A DNA stretch of 64,000 nucleotides from WRAV01 sp050950205. Lineage in GTDB: Bacteria; Bacillota; Clostridia; Oscillospirales; Ruminococcaceae. Below are positions 25,079 to 33,889 of the stretch, piece by piece (positions within the stretch are counted from its first letter, which is position 1; each line of letters opens with the position of its first letter). Made by a program: the position numbers and the translations under genes. Under the pieces are notes generated by a model. It was given only the letters and a program-made list of their open reading frames with translations. It made no database searches and was not told where the DNA came from. The stretch is from contig JBMNHF010000010.1 of assembly GCA_050950205.1 (NCBI GenBank), positions 186,001 through 250,000 of the forward strand, read 5' to 3'.

Positions 25079-25984
25079 TTACCCGCCGATGACCACATCT
25101 GACAAATATTCCAGCAGGATGGTGCGCAGCGCCTCCAAATAATCATCGCTCTGCCGCTTGAGCTGCAGAATTTCCTTTTGCTCCAGGTTGGTGTTTTTGG
25201 ATTCCCCCAGCGGGTTATAGGGGAGCAGATGGGTTCTGATTTCCGAACCCAGCTCCTTGGCAATAAACTTACCGGTATTTCGGATGTTTTCTACATCGTC
25301 GTTATAGCCGGGGATGAGGGGGATGCGGGCGATGAGGGGCTTTTTCAGCTCGTGCACAATGCGCTTTGCATTTTCCAAAATCAGGTGGTTGTCCGCTCCG
25401 GTCAGCTTTTTGTGGGTCTTGGGGTCCATATGCTTGAAGTCGTAAAGCACCAAATCGGTGTATGCAAGCACCTCCGCAACGGTTTCAAATGGCGCAAACC
25501 CGCAGGTTTCGATGGCGGTATGTACGCCGTTTTCCTTGCAGCGTTTGAGCACCGCAACGGCAAACTCCGGTTGAGAGAGGGCCTCCCCTCCGCTTAGTGT
25601 AACGCCCCCGCCGGAACTTTCAAAAAAGATTTTGTCGGCGCAGGCCTTGTCGGCAGCTTCCTGTGCTTCGATCTGTCGGCCGGTAATCTCCCGGGCCTTT
25701 ACGGGGCAAACAGCGGTACATGCGCCGCAGTTGGTGCAAATTTCCCGGTCGGTTACAACCTTGTCTGCATCCCGCTGGATGGCAGAAACCGGGCAGGCTG
25801 CAAGGCACAGACCGCATCCGGTGCAAAGGTCCCTGTAGTACATAAGCTGAGGTGTTTTGCTCTGAGATTCCGGGTTCTGGCACCAAAGGCACCGCAGGGG
25901 GCAGCCCTTAAAAAAGATGGTGGTGCGAATGCCGGGGCCATCGTGAATGGAGTAAGGCTGAATGTTAAAGATGCTTCCGGTCAT
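25079..25984 (-). CDS. Glycyl radical enzyme activase (radical SAM)
   Basis: Radical SAM activating enzyme, 301 aa. The SAM cluster motif is GCPLRCLWCQNPE (CxxxCxxC) near residues 28-40; two ferredoxin-type [4Fe-4S] motifs follow (CTGCGLCLAACP and CTNCGACTAVCP), an insert present in activases of glycerol dehydratase, CutC and HPAD-type enzymes but absent from the PFL activase. GGVTLSGGEAL near 125 binds SAM. It would abstract a hydrogen from Gly775 of the enzyme encoded divergently at 26381. Good ribosome binding site GGAAGGGGAG. Confidence 0.92.
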   Translation of the reverse strand: MTGSIFNIQPYSIHDGPGIRTTIFFKGCPLRCLWCQNPESQSKTPQLMYYRDLCTGCGLCLAACPVSAIQRDADKVVTDREICTNCGACTAVCPVKAREITGRQIEAQEAADKACADKIFFESSGGGVTLSGGEALSQPEFAVAVLKRCKENGVHTAIETCGFAPFETVAEVLAYTDLVLYDFKHMDPKTHKKLTGADNHLILENAKRIVHELKKPLIARIPLIPGYNDDVENIRNTGKFIAKELGSEIRTHLLPYNPLGESKNTNLEQKEILQLKRQSDDYLEALRTILLEYLSDVVIGG

Positions 25985-26178
25985 GACAGATTCTCCCCTT
26001 CCGTTATAAAATCCTATTCTAGAATCCTACAAACCATGATGTTGGCTGCAGTATATTCTAACAAACTTTTTACCGGTTGTCATTTGGATTTTTCCCCTTA
26101 CCATGGAGCTTGTACCGAAAAAGAATGGTCAGAATAAACAACAACAAACCCTGATTTTCAAAACAATGCACAAAAACC

Positions 26179-26214
26179 TGGGGCGCGATTGTATCTTAGA
26201 TACATCCAGCCCCA
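26179..26214. promoter_or_regulatory. Dyad upstream of the glycyl radical enzyme promoter
   Basis: Outer arms TGGGGC / GCCCCA (26179-26184, 26209-26214) enclose a perfect 7-1-7 palindrome TGTATCTTAGATACA (26190-26204). It is about 50 nt upstream of the predicted -35, a suitable place for an activator such as the PucR/CdaR-type protein of this locus; assignment is inference. Confidence 0.45.
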
Positions 26215-26262
26215 ATTAAATGCAAATTTTCATACAAATATTTATCAATTTTTATTTATCGA

Positions 26263-26292
26263 TTGCCTACCATTCATCGAATGTGTTATAGT
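26263..26292 (+). promoter_or_regulatory. Predicted promoter of the glycyl radical enzyme operon
   Basis: TTGCCT (26263-26268) and TATAGT (26287-26292) with an 18-nt spacer that contains the small palindrome CATTCATCGAATG. Confidence 0.5.
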
Positions 26293-26380
26293 TTTCACAA
26301 AGACAAATGTTAGAGATTTAACAAACCAAGATCTGTTCCCAACCGTGATACATAAAATTGAGAAGGAGGCAGGAGTCAGG

Positions 26381-28780
26381 ATGACAGAACGCGTCAAAAA
26401 AATGGTAGAGAGCCTGCGGGTTAACAAATATCCCCTGTGCATCCAACTGTTCCGCTTGGCCAACGAGTCCCTGGACGCAACAGGCGGAGAGCCCATGCTG
26501 CTGCGCCGCTCCAAACTGCACGCACATATCCTGGACAACATCGATATCTTTATCGAGGAGGATGACCTGTTATGTGGGTCGGGGGCCAGCAAGCCCTTTG
26601 GACTGGAAATGCAGTACGAGTACGGCGTGTGGACCAAGGACGAAGTGGAATCCCTAAAAAGCGAGATTTACACCATTGACCCGGAAGATGAGGAAGAGCT
26701 GTATCGGCTCAACGAGCGGTTTGCAGGCAACTGCCTCAACAGCAACCTGATGGAAACCATGGGCAAATCCCTGGGAATGAACGATCGGCTGTGGCCCTTT
26801 ATGAAGTCGGGAACGGTGCTGCCTCCCTGGAAGGATAAAATGGGCGGCTCCGGCGGCGGCTTTGCCATGTCGGGCTACGGCCTTGGCCCCGGATTCTCTC
26901 TGGTCTGCATCGACTACGAGCGAATTCTCAACGAGGGTGCCAAATCCATTATTGAAGAAGCCAAGCAATGCCTTGAGGATCTGCGCTATGATGCACCGGA
27001 TAGCATTGACAAGCGGCATTTCTGGGAAGGCGTCATCATTGTGTTCGAGGCATGGGTACGTTTTGCCAACCGCTACGCCACCCTGGCCGAGGAGATGGCA
27101 GCAAAAGAAACCGATGCCACCAGAAAAGCAGAGCTGCTGGAAATGGCTCGCATCTGCCGCAAGGTTCCCTACGAGCCGGCCGAGACCTTCCGGGAAGCCA
27201 TGCAGGCCTTTTGGTTTACCTTCCTGATGGTCTGCCCCTCTCCCACCTCCACCGCCGGACGGTTTGACCAGTATATGTATCCCTTCTACAAGCACGATAT
27301 CGATAAGGGCATCATCACCGACGACGAAGTGCTGGAGCTTCTGGAAATTATGCGCTGCAAGGTGATGAAGATCAACCGGGTTTCCGGCAAAGCCAACCGC
27401 ACCAAGAATGCCGGTATGGCCAAATGGTATAACTGGACCATTGGCGGACAGAAAGAGGACGGCTCCGACGCCACCAACGAGCTGACCTACCTTTTGCTGG
27501 AGGCGGCAAAGGAAACCGGAGTACCTCATCACACCCTCACCGTGCGGGTACATAAAAACACGCCCCCCGAACTGTTGCGCAAATCTCTGGAAGTGGTTCG
27601 CTCGGGACTTGGACTTCCCGCCTTTATCGGAGACGACAGCTACATCAAGTTCTTCACCGACGGAGGCCTCCCCCTGGAAGTGGCACGGAACTACTGTGCA
27701 ACCGGCTGCGTAGACGGCAACATCCCTGCCGTTACCCGCACACAGGTGGCCACCTTCTTTATCATTCCCCAGGCCATGGATATCTGCATGCACAACGGAT
27801 ATTGCCGTTACACCAAGGAGATGGTGGGTATCCAAACCGGGGATGTCACCAAAATGGAGACCTTTGAGGAGTTTAAGGCTGCCGTTTACAAGCAAATCGA
27901 ACACCTGATGGGGATGGCCAACGAGCGCTGCAACGTAGAGCTCATCGCAGAGCGGGAGCTGTTCCCCGATGTATTCCGCTCGGCCCTGATGAAGGACGGC
28001 GTCAAAACAGGTAAGGATATGTTCAACCGCCGGTTTGAGTTCGAAAATGCTAGTCTGCTGGGTGCTGTGGGTGGTGTCAATACGGGAGACGCGCTCTACG
28101 CCATCAAAAAGCTGGTTTATGACGAGAAAAAGTACACCATGGCCCAACTGCTGGAGGCGCTGGACGCCGACTGGGAAGGCTATGAGGAAATGCGCAAGGA
28201 CTTTGCCGAAGCGCCTAAGTACGGCAACAACATGGACGAAGTGGACTATATGGTTGCCGATGTGTACGAAAACCACGCCAAAATTTGCTACAGCCTGCCC
28301 TCTGCCTATGGCGATACCCTCAAGCCCAACGCCATTTCCATTTCGGCTCATCAGCCGGGCGGCGCCATTACCGGTGCCACAGCCGACGGCCGAAAGGGCG
28401 GCGAGATTCTGGCCGATGCGTCCCTTTCCCCCGCCCACGGCAAGGACAAAAACGGCATGACCGCCGTGTTCCAGAGCGCCATGAAGGTAAAGCAGGACCA
28501 TTACCAAGGCACCCTGATGAACATGAAAATCCATCCCTCCGCTGTTGCCACCGATTCGGATCTGGACAAATTGGGTGCGGTGATTAAGACCTACCTTACC
28601 AATGGCGGAAAGCACATCCAGTTTAATATTGTAGATCGCGAAACCATGGAAGAGGCCAAGGTGAAGCCAGAAGAGCATCCCGATCTTGTGGTCCGCGTTG
28701 CGGGCTACAGCGCTTACTTTACCCGTCTGCCCGGCTCCATTCAGGACGAGGTAATCGAGCGCACCGCCCATACCATTTAA
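26381..28780 (+). CDS. Glycyl radical enzyme of unknown substrate (PFL2/dehydratase type)
   Basis: Glycyl radical enzyme, 799 aa, full length. Start ATG 26381 has GGAGG upstream. The thiyl cysteine is Cys443 in ATGCVDGNIP and the radical glycine is Gly775 in RVAGYSAYFTRL. It lacks the Cys-Cys pair of pyruvate formate-lyase. In well-studied dehydratases and decarboxylases the motif is GCVE, the glutamate acting as general base; here it is Asp445. N-terminal helices (RVKKMVESLRVNKYPLCIQL) and ENASLLGAVGG-type segments fit the PFL2 group. It is followed by a dicarboxylate-type carrier and faces its activase. The substrate is unknown; a hydroxylated di- or monocarboxylate is suggested by the neighbours. 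Confidence 0.9.
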   Translation: MTERVKKMVESLRVNKYPLCIQLFRLANESLDATGGEPMLLRRSKLHAHILDNIDIFIEEDDLLCGSGASKPFGLEMQYEYGVWTKDEVESLKSEIYTIDPEDEEELYRLNERFAGNCLNSNLMETMGKSLGMNDRLWPFMKSGTVLPPWKDKMGGSGGGFAMSGYGLGPGFSLVCIDYERILNEGAKSIIEEAKQCLEDLRYDAPDSIDKRHFWEGVIIVFEAWVRFANRYATLAEEMAAKETDATRKAELLEMARICRKVPYEPAETFREAMQAFWFTFLMVCPSPTSTAGRFDQYMYPFYKHDIDKGIITDDEVLELLEIMRCKVMKINRVSGKANRTKNAGMAKWYNWTIGGQKEDGSDATNELTYLLLEAAKETGVPHHTLTVRVHKNTPPELLRKSLEVVRSGLGLPAFIGDDSYIKFFTDGGLPLEVARNYCATGCVDGNIPAVTRTQVATFFIIPQAMDICMHNGYCRYTKEMVGIQTGDVTKMETFEEFKAAVYKQIEHLMGMANERCNVELIAERELFPDVFRSALMKDGVKTGKDMFNRRFEFENASLLGAVGGVNTGDALYAIKKLVYDEKKYTMAQLLEALDADWEGYEEMRKDFAEAPKYGNNMDEVDYMVADVYENHAKICYSLPSAYGDTLKPNAISISAHQPGGAITGATADGRKGGEILADASLSPAHGKDKNGMTAVFQSAMKVKQDHYQGTLMNMKIHPSAVATDSDLDKLGAVIKTYLTNGGKHIQFNIVDRETMEEAKVKPEEHPDLVVRVAGYSAYFTRLPGSIQDEVIERTAHTI

Positions 28781-28836
28781 GTGCTTGAGGAGCTGACCGC
28801 TCTAAAATTATTGAGATTAGAAAGGTGTGTTAGTCA

Positions 28837-30126
28837 ATGATGTTAGGTATTTGCATGGTGGCAATTATTGCGGCCATCGCACTGGGATGGAAGTTCAAAT
28901 TCAATACCGGTATTTTGGCTATGGGATTTGCTTTCATCATTGGTGTGTTGTTTATGGGCGGGAAAGTATCCACGGTGATCAGCTTTTGGCCCACCAACAT
29001 CGTGTTCTTCCTCATCGCCATCAGCCTGTTCTTTACCTATGCTACCAGCAACGGAACCATGGAGCTTTTGGGTAAGCACCTGCTGTATATGATGAACGGA
29101 AACGCCAAATTGATTCCCTGGGTCATTGCATTGGTCAGCGCCTTGGTTGCCTTCCTGGGTGCAGGTGCTTCTACCCCCGCCATTGTTGGTCCTCTGGCAT
29201 TTTCCATTGGCTTGACAGCCGGCATTCACCCCATTGTCATTGCGGTTACCGTTGGCTGTTCTGCTCTCATCGGTGCCGACAACCCCATCAACGGCTTTGG
29301 TGGCGTCATCTCCAAAAACCTCATTGAGCAGGCTGGCTACGCCAACGCTTTCGACCTTTCCATGTACGTGTGGATCAATAGCATTTTAAAGCAGCTTATT
29401 GTTATTGGCATTGCGTACTTCGTATTTAAGGCCTTCAAAGCTAAGAAGGTAGAAGTTGAAAAACCCCAGGCCTTTAACGAGGTGCAAAAGAAGAACCTGA
29501 TTCTCATCATCTGCTCTTTTGCGGCTATGGTACTTCCCATGATGCTTAGCACCTGGATTAAGCACCCTGTGCTGGCCACCATTTCTGCCTTTGCACAGCC
29601 CCAGTCCATTATGATCATCGCCGCCATTCTGGCCATGGCTCTGAAGCTGGGCAACGAAAAGGACATCATCCGCAAGCTGCCCATGGGTCCTATCCTGATG
29701 ATCGCCGGTGTTGCCATGCTTCTGGCTGTTGCCAAAGAAGCGGGACTGGTGGAAGCCATGTCCGACGTGTTGGGCAATAACTTCCCCCGGGCACTGGTAC
29801 CGGCCATGCTGATTATCTTCTCGGCGTTCCTCAGCTTCTTCTCCAGCGGTACCTCGGTGGTCTGCCCGCTGATGTATCCTCTGGTTCCGGTCCTTGCCGA
29901 AGCCACAGGGCACAACCCGGTCATGCTGTTCTCCTGCATCTTTATCGGAGCCATGTCCTCTGCCTTGTCCCCCTTCTCCACCGGTGGTTCCATGGTAATT
30001 GCAGGCTGCCCGGACAATGATACCAAAGAGTATCTGGCCAAGTATATGATCCCCGTATCCATTGTCATCCCTGCCATCTGCGCAGTTCTGGCCTCTGTGG
30101 GTCTGTTCAGCATGTTCTCTGTATAA
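28837..30126 (+). CDS. MatC/SLC13-type carboxylate carrier
   Basis: Integral membrane protein of 429 aa with 11-12 hydrophobic segments. The N-terminal half fits the dicarboxylate carrier MatC domain (GILAMGFAFIIGVLFMGGKV, FLGAGASTPAIVGPLAFSIG, ALIGADNPINGFGG), and the second half repeats the fold (SALSPFSTGGSMVIAGCP). It follows the glycyl radical enzyme by 56 nt and is probably in its operon, importing the substrate or exporting a product. Malonate or a C4 dicarboxylate are family precedents. Confidence 0.8.
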   Translation: MMLGICMVAIIAAIALGWKFKFNTGILAMGFAFIIGVLFMGGKVSTVISFWPTNIVFFLIAISLFFTYATSNGTMELLGKHLLYMMNGNAKLIPWVIALVSALVAFLGAGASTPAIVGPLAFSIGLTAGIHPIVIAVTVGCSALIGADNPINGFGGVISKNLIEQAGYANAFDLSMYVWINSILKQLIVIGIAYFVFKAFKAKKVEVEKPQAFNEVQKKNLILIICSFAAMVLPMMLSTWIKHPVLATISAFAQPQSIMIIAAILAMALKLGNEKDIIRKLPMGPILMIAGVAMLLAVAKEAGLVEAMSDVLGNNFPRALVPAMLIIFSAFLSFFSSGTSVVCPLMYPLVPVLAEATGHNPVMLFSCIFIGAMSSALSPFSTGGSMVIAGCPDNDTKEYLAKYMIPVSIVIPAICAVLASVGLFSMFSV

Positions 30127-30155
30127 GCTATAATAGCAACATTACATACAACAGT

Positions 30156-30191
30156 ATCGAGCGCCTCTGCCTTTGTGCAGGGGCGCTCGAT
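30156..30191 (+). terminator. Hairpin after the carrier gene
   Basis: Stem ATCGAGCGCC / GGCGCTCGAT with an inner CTGC-GCAG helix, 30 nt past the stop. No T run follows. Confidence 0.55.
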
Positions 30192-30274
30192 GTCAATGGA
30201 GCAATTTATAAACGGCTGATTGCACCGTATTTGTGGAGAGACTCTTCCGGCGATTCCTCTTTGAAAGGCAATGC

Positions 30275-31855
30275 CTAGTTCAGGGTGACGGTTTTTTCCA
30301 GATACAGCTTGATATACCGGATAAACTGGCAGGAAAACAACAGCCTCTGTTGGAACTCCCCGTTTTCCAAATCACTTCCGATGATTTCCACCAGCTTATT
30401 CACCTTGTTGACGACGGTGTTGCGGTGCATATAAAGGGCTTTGGCGGTCTTGACCAGATTGCAGCCATTGAGTAGATAATGGTACAGCACATCCAGCAAA
30501 TTGTTGTTGTTCTTAATATCGTAGCGAGAGATTTCCACAATGGACGGGTGAATCAAATAAATCAGATCATCGTGGCGGTGAATATCCTGAAAGGAGCGGA
30601 CACACAGGTCGATGATGCAGTATACGGCGTAATCCTCGTGGAGGAAAATTCGCTCTTCCGGGTCGGTGCGCAGCACCTTGGCCAGCCGGATGGTATCCCG
30701 GCACTGGAGGTAGAGGGTACGCAACATAGCCCGGTTGCGGGTGGCGTTGCTGATTCCGAAATAGGCGCCGTGCTGCTCCAGTAGATTGCTAAGGCCTGTG
30801 CCGTCAAAGGACAGGTTGAGGTTTCTTTGATCAAAGGTGATAAAGATGACGATGGCGCTGTCATAAACCAGCATATTGCATTTGGGGAAAATATCGGAGA
30901 GTTGCCGCATGACATGACCGAACGGAATGGCCCCGGGAAGGCGTCCCTCAAACTCCACAATGCCGATGGCGCAAAAGTTGAGTAAGGGGTGGGGGGCAAG
31001 TTTGAGCTGGCGCTTGACCTCCTGGGTGGAAACGGTGCCCTCCACAATCTTTTGAAAGAGAGAATACAGCTCCCCGTGCTTGTTGTACTCCTTCACCTGC
31101 CCGGTGTGCAGCGCCTTTTTAATGCAGCGCCCGATTAAAAAGGCCAGAGATTGCACATCGGCTCGGGGCCGATCTTTTTTCATCACAATCAAAAGGGTGG
31201 CAATGGCCTGTTTTTCGTTGGCGATATGGTAGAGATGGTAGAGGTAATTGCTTTTTCTGGAGGAATACCGGGCAAATCCTTGGGAGGGCTGTACACCGTA
31301 ATAAGGCTTTTCCACCCAATCCGCCGGGAGCTCCTTGCTCATACCGTTGGTCTCCAGCACTTGCTTTACAAAGGGATCGTCCGACTCTTCGGCCAGGTGG
31401 CTGCTCACAAGCCGACCGTCGGGGGCCAGATATAAAATATCGGCATGAATGACCGAGAAGGCATAGCTCAGGACGCTTTCCAGATCGTTGTGGTTCAGAA
31501 TAGATTCCAGGAAGTGAACGGTCCAGCAAGTTGCCTGCTGCAGGGCATTGGAAAACAGCTGATACAGCTCAATCTGGCTCAGGGACGTTGTAATGATGTT
31601 GAGCTCAAGGGAGTTTGGAAGACAGACCTCTTCGCTGTTCCCTGCGGACAGAATGGTGGCGCCGGGGGCCACGTAGTTGCCGGAAAGAAGCTCCGGCAAG
31701 GCGCTGCCCTCACAGAGGAGAAGGGTATTGGCGGCATAGTGCTCTCCCGGGACAGCAAAGGCGATACGGTCGACTTCCAAAAGAGTCCCCGTTTTGATCT
31801 GCATCCGTATAATGTTATTTTTCAGGCTTTCCAGTATAAATCCCATGGATAACAT
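30275..31855 (-). CDS. PucR/CdaR-type transcriptional regulator
   Basis: Regulator of about 526 aa. The C-terminal 70 residues are the PucR/CdaR helix-turn-helix (LLDVLYHYLLNGCNLVKTAK then LYMHRNTVVNKVNKL); the preceding GGDEF-like CdaR segment has YFGISNATRNRAMLRTLYLQ. The N-terminal 300 residues look like a sensory domain (VIHADILYLAPDGRLVS). Start chosen at ATG 31855, with AGGATGG 7 nt upstream; a longer frame exists. CdaR proteins respond to carbohydrate diacids, PucR to purines. It converges on the carrier gene and probably controls the glycyl radical enzyme operon. Confidence 0.8.
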   Translation of the reverse strand: MLSMGFILESLKNNIIRMQIKTGTLLEVDRIAFAVPGEHYAANTLLLCEGSALPELLSGNYVAPGATILSAGNSEEVCLPNSLELNIITTSLSQIELYQLFSNALQQATCWTVHFLESILNHNDLESVLSYAFSVIHADILYLAPDGRLVSSHLAEESDDPFVKQVLETNGMSKELPADWVEKPYYGVQPSQGFARYSSRKSNYLYHLYHIANEKQAIATLLIVMKKDRPRADVQSLAFLIGRCIKKALHTGQVKEYNKHGELYSLFQKIVEGTVSTQEVKRQLKLAPHPLLNFCAIGIVEFEGRLPGAIPFGHVMRQLSDIFPKCNMLVYDSAIVIFITFDQRNLNLSFDGTGLSNLLEQHGAYFGISNATRNRAMLRTLYLQCRDTIRLAKVLRTDPEERIFLHEDYAVYCIIDLCVRSFQDIHRHDDLIYLIHPSIVEISRYDIKNNNNLLDVLYHYLLNGCNLVKTAKALYMHRNTVVNKVNKLVEIIGSDLENGEFQQRLLFSCQFIRYIKLYLEKTVTLN

Positions 31856-31886
31856 ATCAACACCATCCTTTCTATCCTGGGGTGGT

Positions 31887-31933
31887 AAAAAAGACGAGCC
31901 ATATTCTAGGAAGGCGATCAGAATATGGCTCGT
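31887..31933 (-). terminator. Strong terminator of the CoA transferase-ACAD-Etf operon
   Basis: Minus-strand perfect 14-bp stem ACGAGCCATATTCT / AGAATATGGCTCGT (31933-31894), 12-nt loop, then CTTTTTT. It separates the Etf operon from the regulator gene. Confidence 0.85.
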
Positions 31934-31998
31934 TTGCATCGCCAGTTCGCTGCACTAGGCCCTGCATTGCCGGCGAGGGCCGGTCCAACGGTATGCTT

Positions 31999-32688
31999 CT
32001 AGCACCCTGCCTTCTCGAGAGCGTTGTCTTGAGAGCCAAAGCAAATCCTGCGAAGGATAGGGCCAAGAGGCTTCTGGAGCATTCCCATCACCTTGCCAAT
32101 GAGCAGGGCGGAGATGACGGTGCCCTCCCGCACAACGGATATGCTGCCGGTGCCAATCAAGGACACCAGAGCGGCAAGGGCAACGCTGAGACTGTCTGCA
32201 CCAATTTTGATTCGGTGGAAGGGAACCCGCGGCAGCCTTTTGTTGATGGCAAGGCACATTCCCTCCATCGGCATGGGGACCAGCTCGGCGCTCAGGTAAA
32301 ACACCAGCCCGACTGCGATCAGAACAATGCTGACGGCAAGCATCAGAAGCCGCCCCAAATAGGAGGAAAGGGTAAAGGTTCCCAGCACAAGCTTGGCGAA
32401 GTCCACAAAGTACCCAAAGATGGTGGAAAACACAAGCTGGATAAAGAAGGACGGTTTAAACTGCTTGAGCAACAGCATCTGAATGAGAATATAGCAACCG
32501 AACTCCAAGGTGATGATGGTACCCACCTTAACCCCGGTGGCAGCACTGATGGCAAAGGGAAGGGAATTGGTGGGGGAGATACCCAGCTGGGAATTGGACG
32601 AAATGGCCACGCCAAAGGCGAGAAACAAAAGCCCCAGACAATAAATCAAAATGCGGTATAAGAATGAAATCGAAAGTGTCTTCTTCAT
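31999..32688 (-). CDS. YczE/YitT-type membrane protein
   Basis: Integral membrane protein of 229 aa with five or six hydrophobic segments (RILIYCLGLLFLAFGVAIS, LLMLAVSIVLIAVGLVFYLS). Characteristic family pieces are SNSQLGISPTNSLPFAIS and VPMPMEGMCLAI. Similar YczE/DUF6198 proteins have no defined transport substrate. ATG 32688 follows the etfA stop by 4 nt with no clear ribosome binding site, so translation is likely coupled to etfA. It may export an acid product or be a passenger; function unknown. Confidence 0.72.
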   Translation of the reverse strand: MKKTLSISFLYRILIYCLGLLFLAFGVAISSNSQLGISPTNSLPFAISAATGVKVGTIITLEFGCYILIQMLLLKQFKPSFFIQLVFSTIFGYFVDFAKLVLGTFTLSSYLGRLLMLAVSIVLIAVGLVFYLSAELVPMPMEGMCLAINKRLPRVPFHRIKIGADSLSVALAALVSLIGTGSISVVREGTVISALLIGKVMGMLQKPLGPILRRICFGSQDNALEKAGC

Positions 32689-32692
32689 AGTA

Positions 32693-33877
32693 CTATATTT
32701 CGTCCATCTGGGCAATCATTTCCGGGATGACCTGGTACAGATCGCCGACGATTCCGTAGTCTGCCACTTCAAAAATGGGGGCATCTTCGTTCTTGTTGAT
32801 GGCAATGATGTAGTCGGAGCTCTGCATGCCGGCAAGGTGCTGAATGGCACCGGAGATGCCGCAGGCAATGTAAATCTTGGGCTTGACGGTGGTTCCGGTC
32901 TGGCCTACCTGATGGGAGTGATCGATCCACCCGGCGTCTACACAGGCGCGGCTGGCGCCCACCACACCGCCCAGCTTATCCGCCAAGGCCCGGATCAGGT
33001 CAAAGCCTTCGGGGCAACCGATTCCCTTGCCGCCGGAGACGATTACCTCGGCATCGGTGAGGGAAACCGCCTCCCGCATGGTTTTTACCACTTCTTTTAC
33101 CTTGGTGCGGATGTCGCTGTCCACAAGTTGGGGGGTAACCCGAATCACCTCGCCCTTGCGGCTGGCATCAAAGCACAGCTTATCCATCACGCCGGGGCGC
33201 ACCGTGGACATCTGGGGACGGTGGTTGGGACAAACAATGGTTGCCATCAGATTGCCGCCGAAAGCTGGACGGGTCTGCTTGATTTTCTTGTCTTCGGGGT
33301 CAATTTCCAGGCCGGTGCAGTCGGCGGTCAGTCCCGTGTCCACCATGGCGGCAAGTCGGGGAGCCAGATCCCGGCCAATGTGGGTGGCGCCGTAAAGGAT
33401 AATTTCCGGCTTGTATTGGTCGATGGCCTGTTTGATGGCCAGCGAATAGCCGTCGGTGGTGTACTGGGTCAGCAGCTCGTGGTCATAGATGTACACCTTG
33501 TGGGCGCCCCAGCCAATCAGTTCATCGGCTAGGTGATCCACCTGATGTCCGCAGACAATGGCGGCCAGGTGCGTTCCAATGTCGGCGGCCAGCTTGGTGC
33601 CTTCTCCCAAAAGCTCGGCCACCACCGGCATCAGCTTGCCTTCCCGCTGCTCGGCAAACACCCAAACACCGCTGTAGGCGGAAAGATCCTTTTCTTCCTT
33701 AGCCTCCTCGGTCTTTTCAATGGCGTGGAAGGGGCAGGCATCTACGCAGGCGCCGCAGCTGGTGCAGTTATCCTTAATAACGGCAACCTTGCCCTGCATT
33801 TCAATGGCATCGAAAGGGCAAGCCTTGATGCAAAGCTTGCAGCCCTTACATTTTTCTCCAATAACCGTTACGCTCAT
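32693..33877 (-). CDS. EtfA with N-terminal 2x[4Fe-4S] domain (CarE-like)
   Basis: Alpha subunit of an electron-transfer flavoprotein, 394 aa. Residues 1-60 form a ferredoxin domain with two motifs (CKGCKLCIKACP and CTSCGACVDACP); the rest is EtfA, ending with the FAD-binding segment (SRACVDAGWIDHSHQVGQTG, YIACGISGAIQHLAGM). Ferredoxin-fused EtfA is known from caffeyl-CoA reductase CarE and from LctC, both in electron-bifurcating complexes. The gene order dehydrogenase-etfB-etfA equals carCDE. This protein probably couples NADH oxidation to ferredoxin and enoyl-CoA reduction, by analogy. Confidence 0.92.
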   Translation of the reverse strand: MSVTVIGEKCKGCKLCIKACPFDAIEMQGKVAVIKDNCTSCGACVDACPFHAIEKTEEAKEEKDLSAYSGVWVFAEQREGKLMPVVAELLGEGTKLAADIGTHLAAIVCGHQVDHLADELIGWGAHKVYIYDHELLTQYTTDGYSLAIKQAIDQYKPEIILYGATHIGRDLAPRLAAMVDTGLTADCTGLEIDPEDKKIKQTRPAFGGNLMATIVCPNHRPQMSTVRPGVMDKLCFDASRKGEVIRVTPQLVDSDIRTKVKEVVKTMREAVSLTDAEVIVSGGKGIGCPEGFDLIRALADKLGGVVGASRACVDAGWIDHSHQVGQTGTTVKPKIYIACGISGAIQHLAGMQSSDYIIAINKNEDAPIFEVADYGIVGDLYQVIPEMIAQMDEI

Positions 33878-33889
33878 TTTTCAATCCCC

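Larger units (their letters stand above)
25985..26380. other. Divergent region between activase and glycyl radical enzyme genes
   Basis: 396 nt without a convincing gene. It contains ATTCTAGAAT (26018-26027) in the activase leader, a hairpin or dyad at 26179-26214, a promoter for the glycyl radical enzyme at 26263-26292 and a leader of about 80 nt. A frame through 26189 in phase with the enzyme has no ribosome binding site and no family similarity. Confidence 0.6.

Noticed and set aside
26654..28771. 705-codon minus-strand reading frame opposite the glycyl radical enzyme
   Set aside because: Shadow of a strongly conserved gene; no start signal and no family similarity.
26381..28780. Pyruvate formate-lyase
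   Set aside because: No adjacent Cys-Cys pair; the activase has two extra ferredoxin motifs, unlike the PFL activase.
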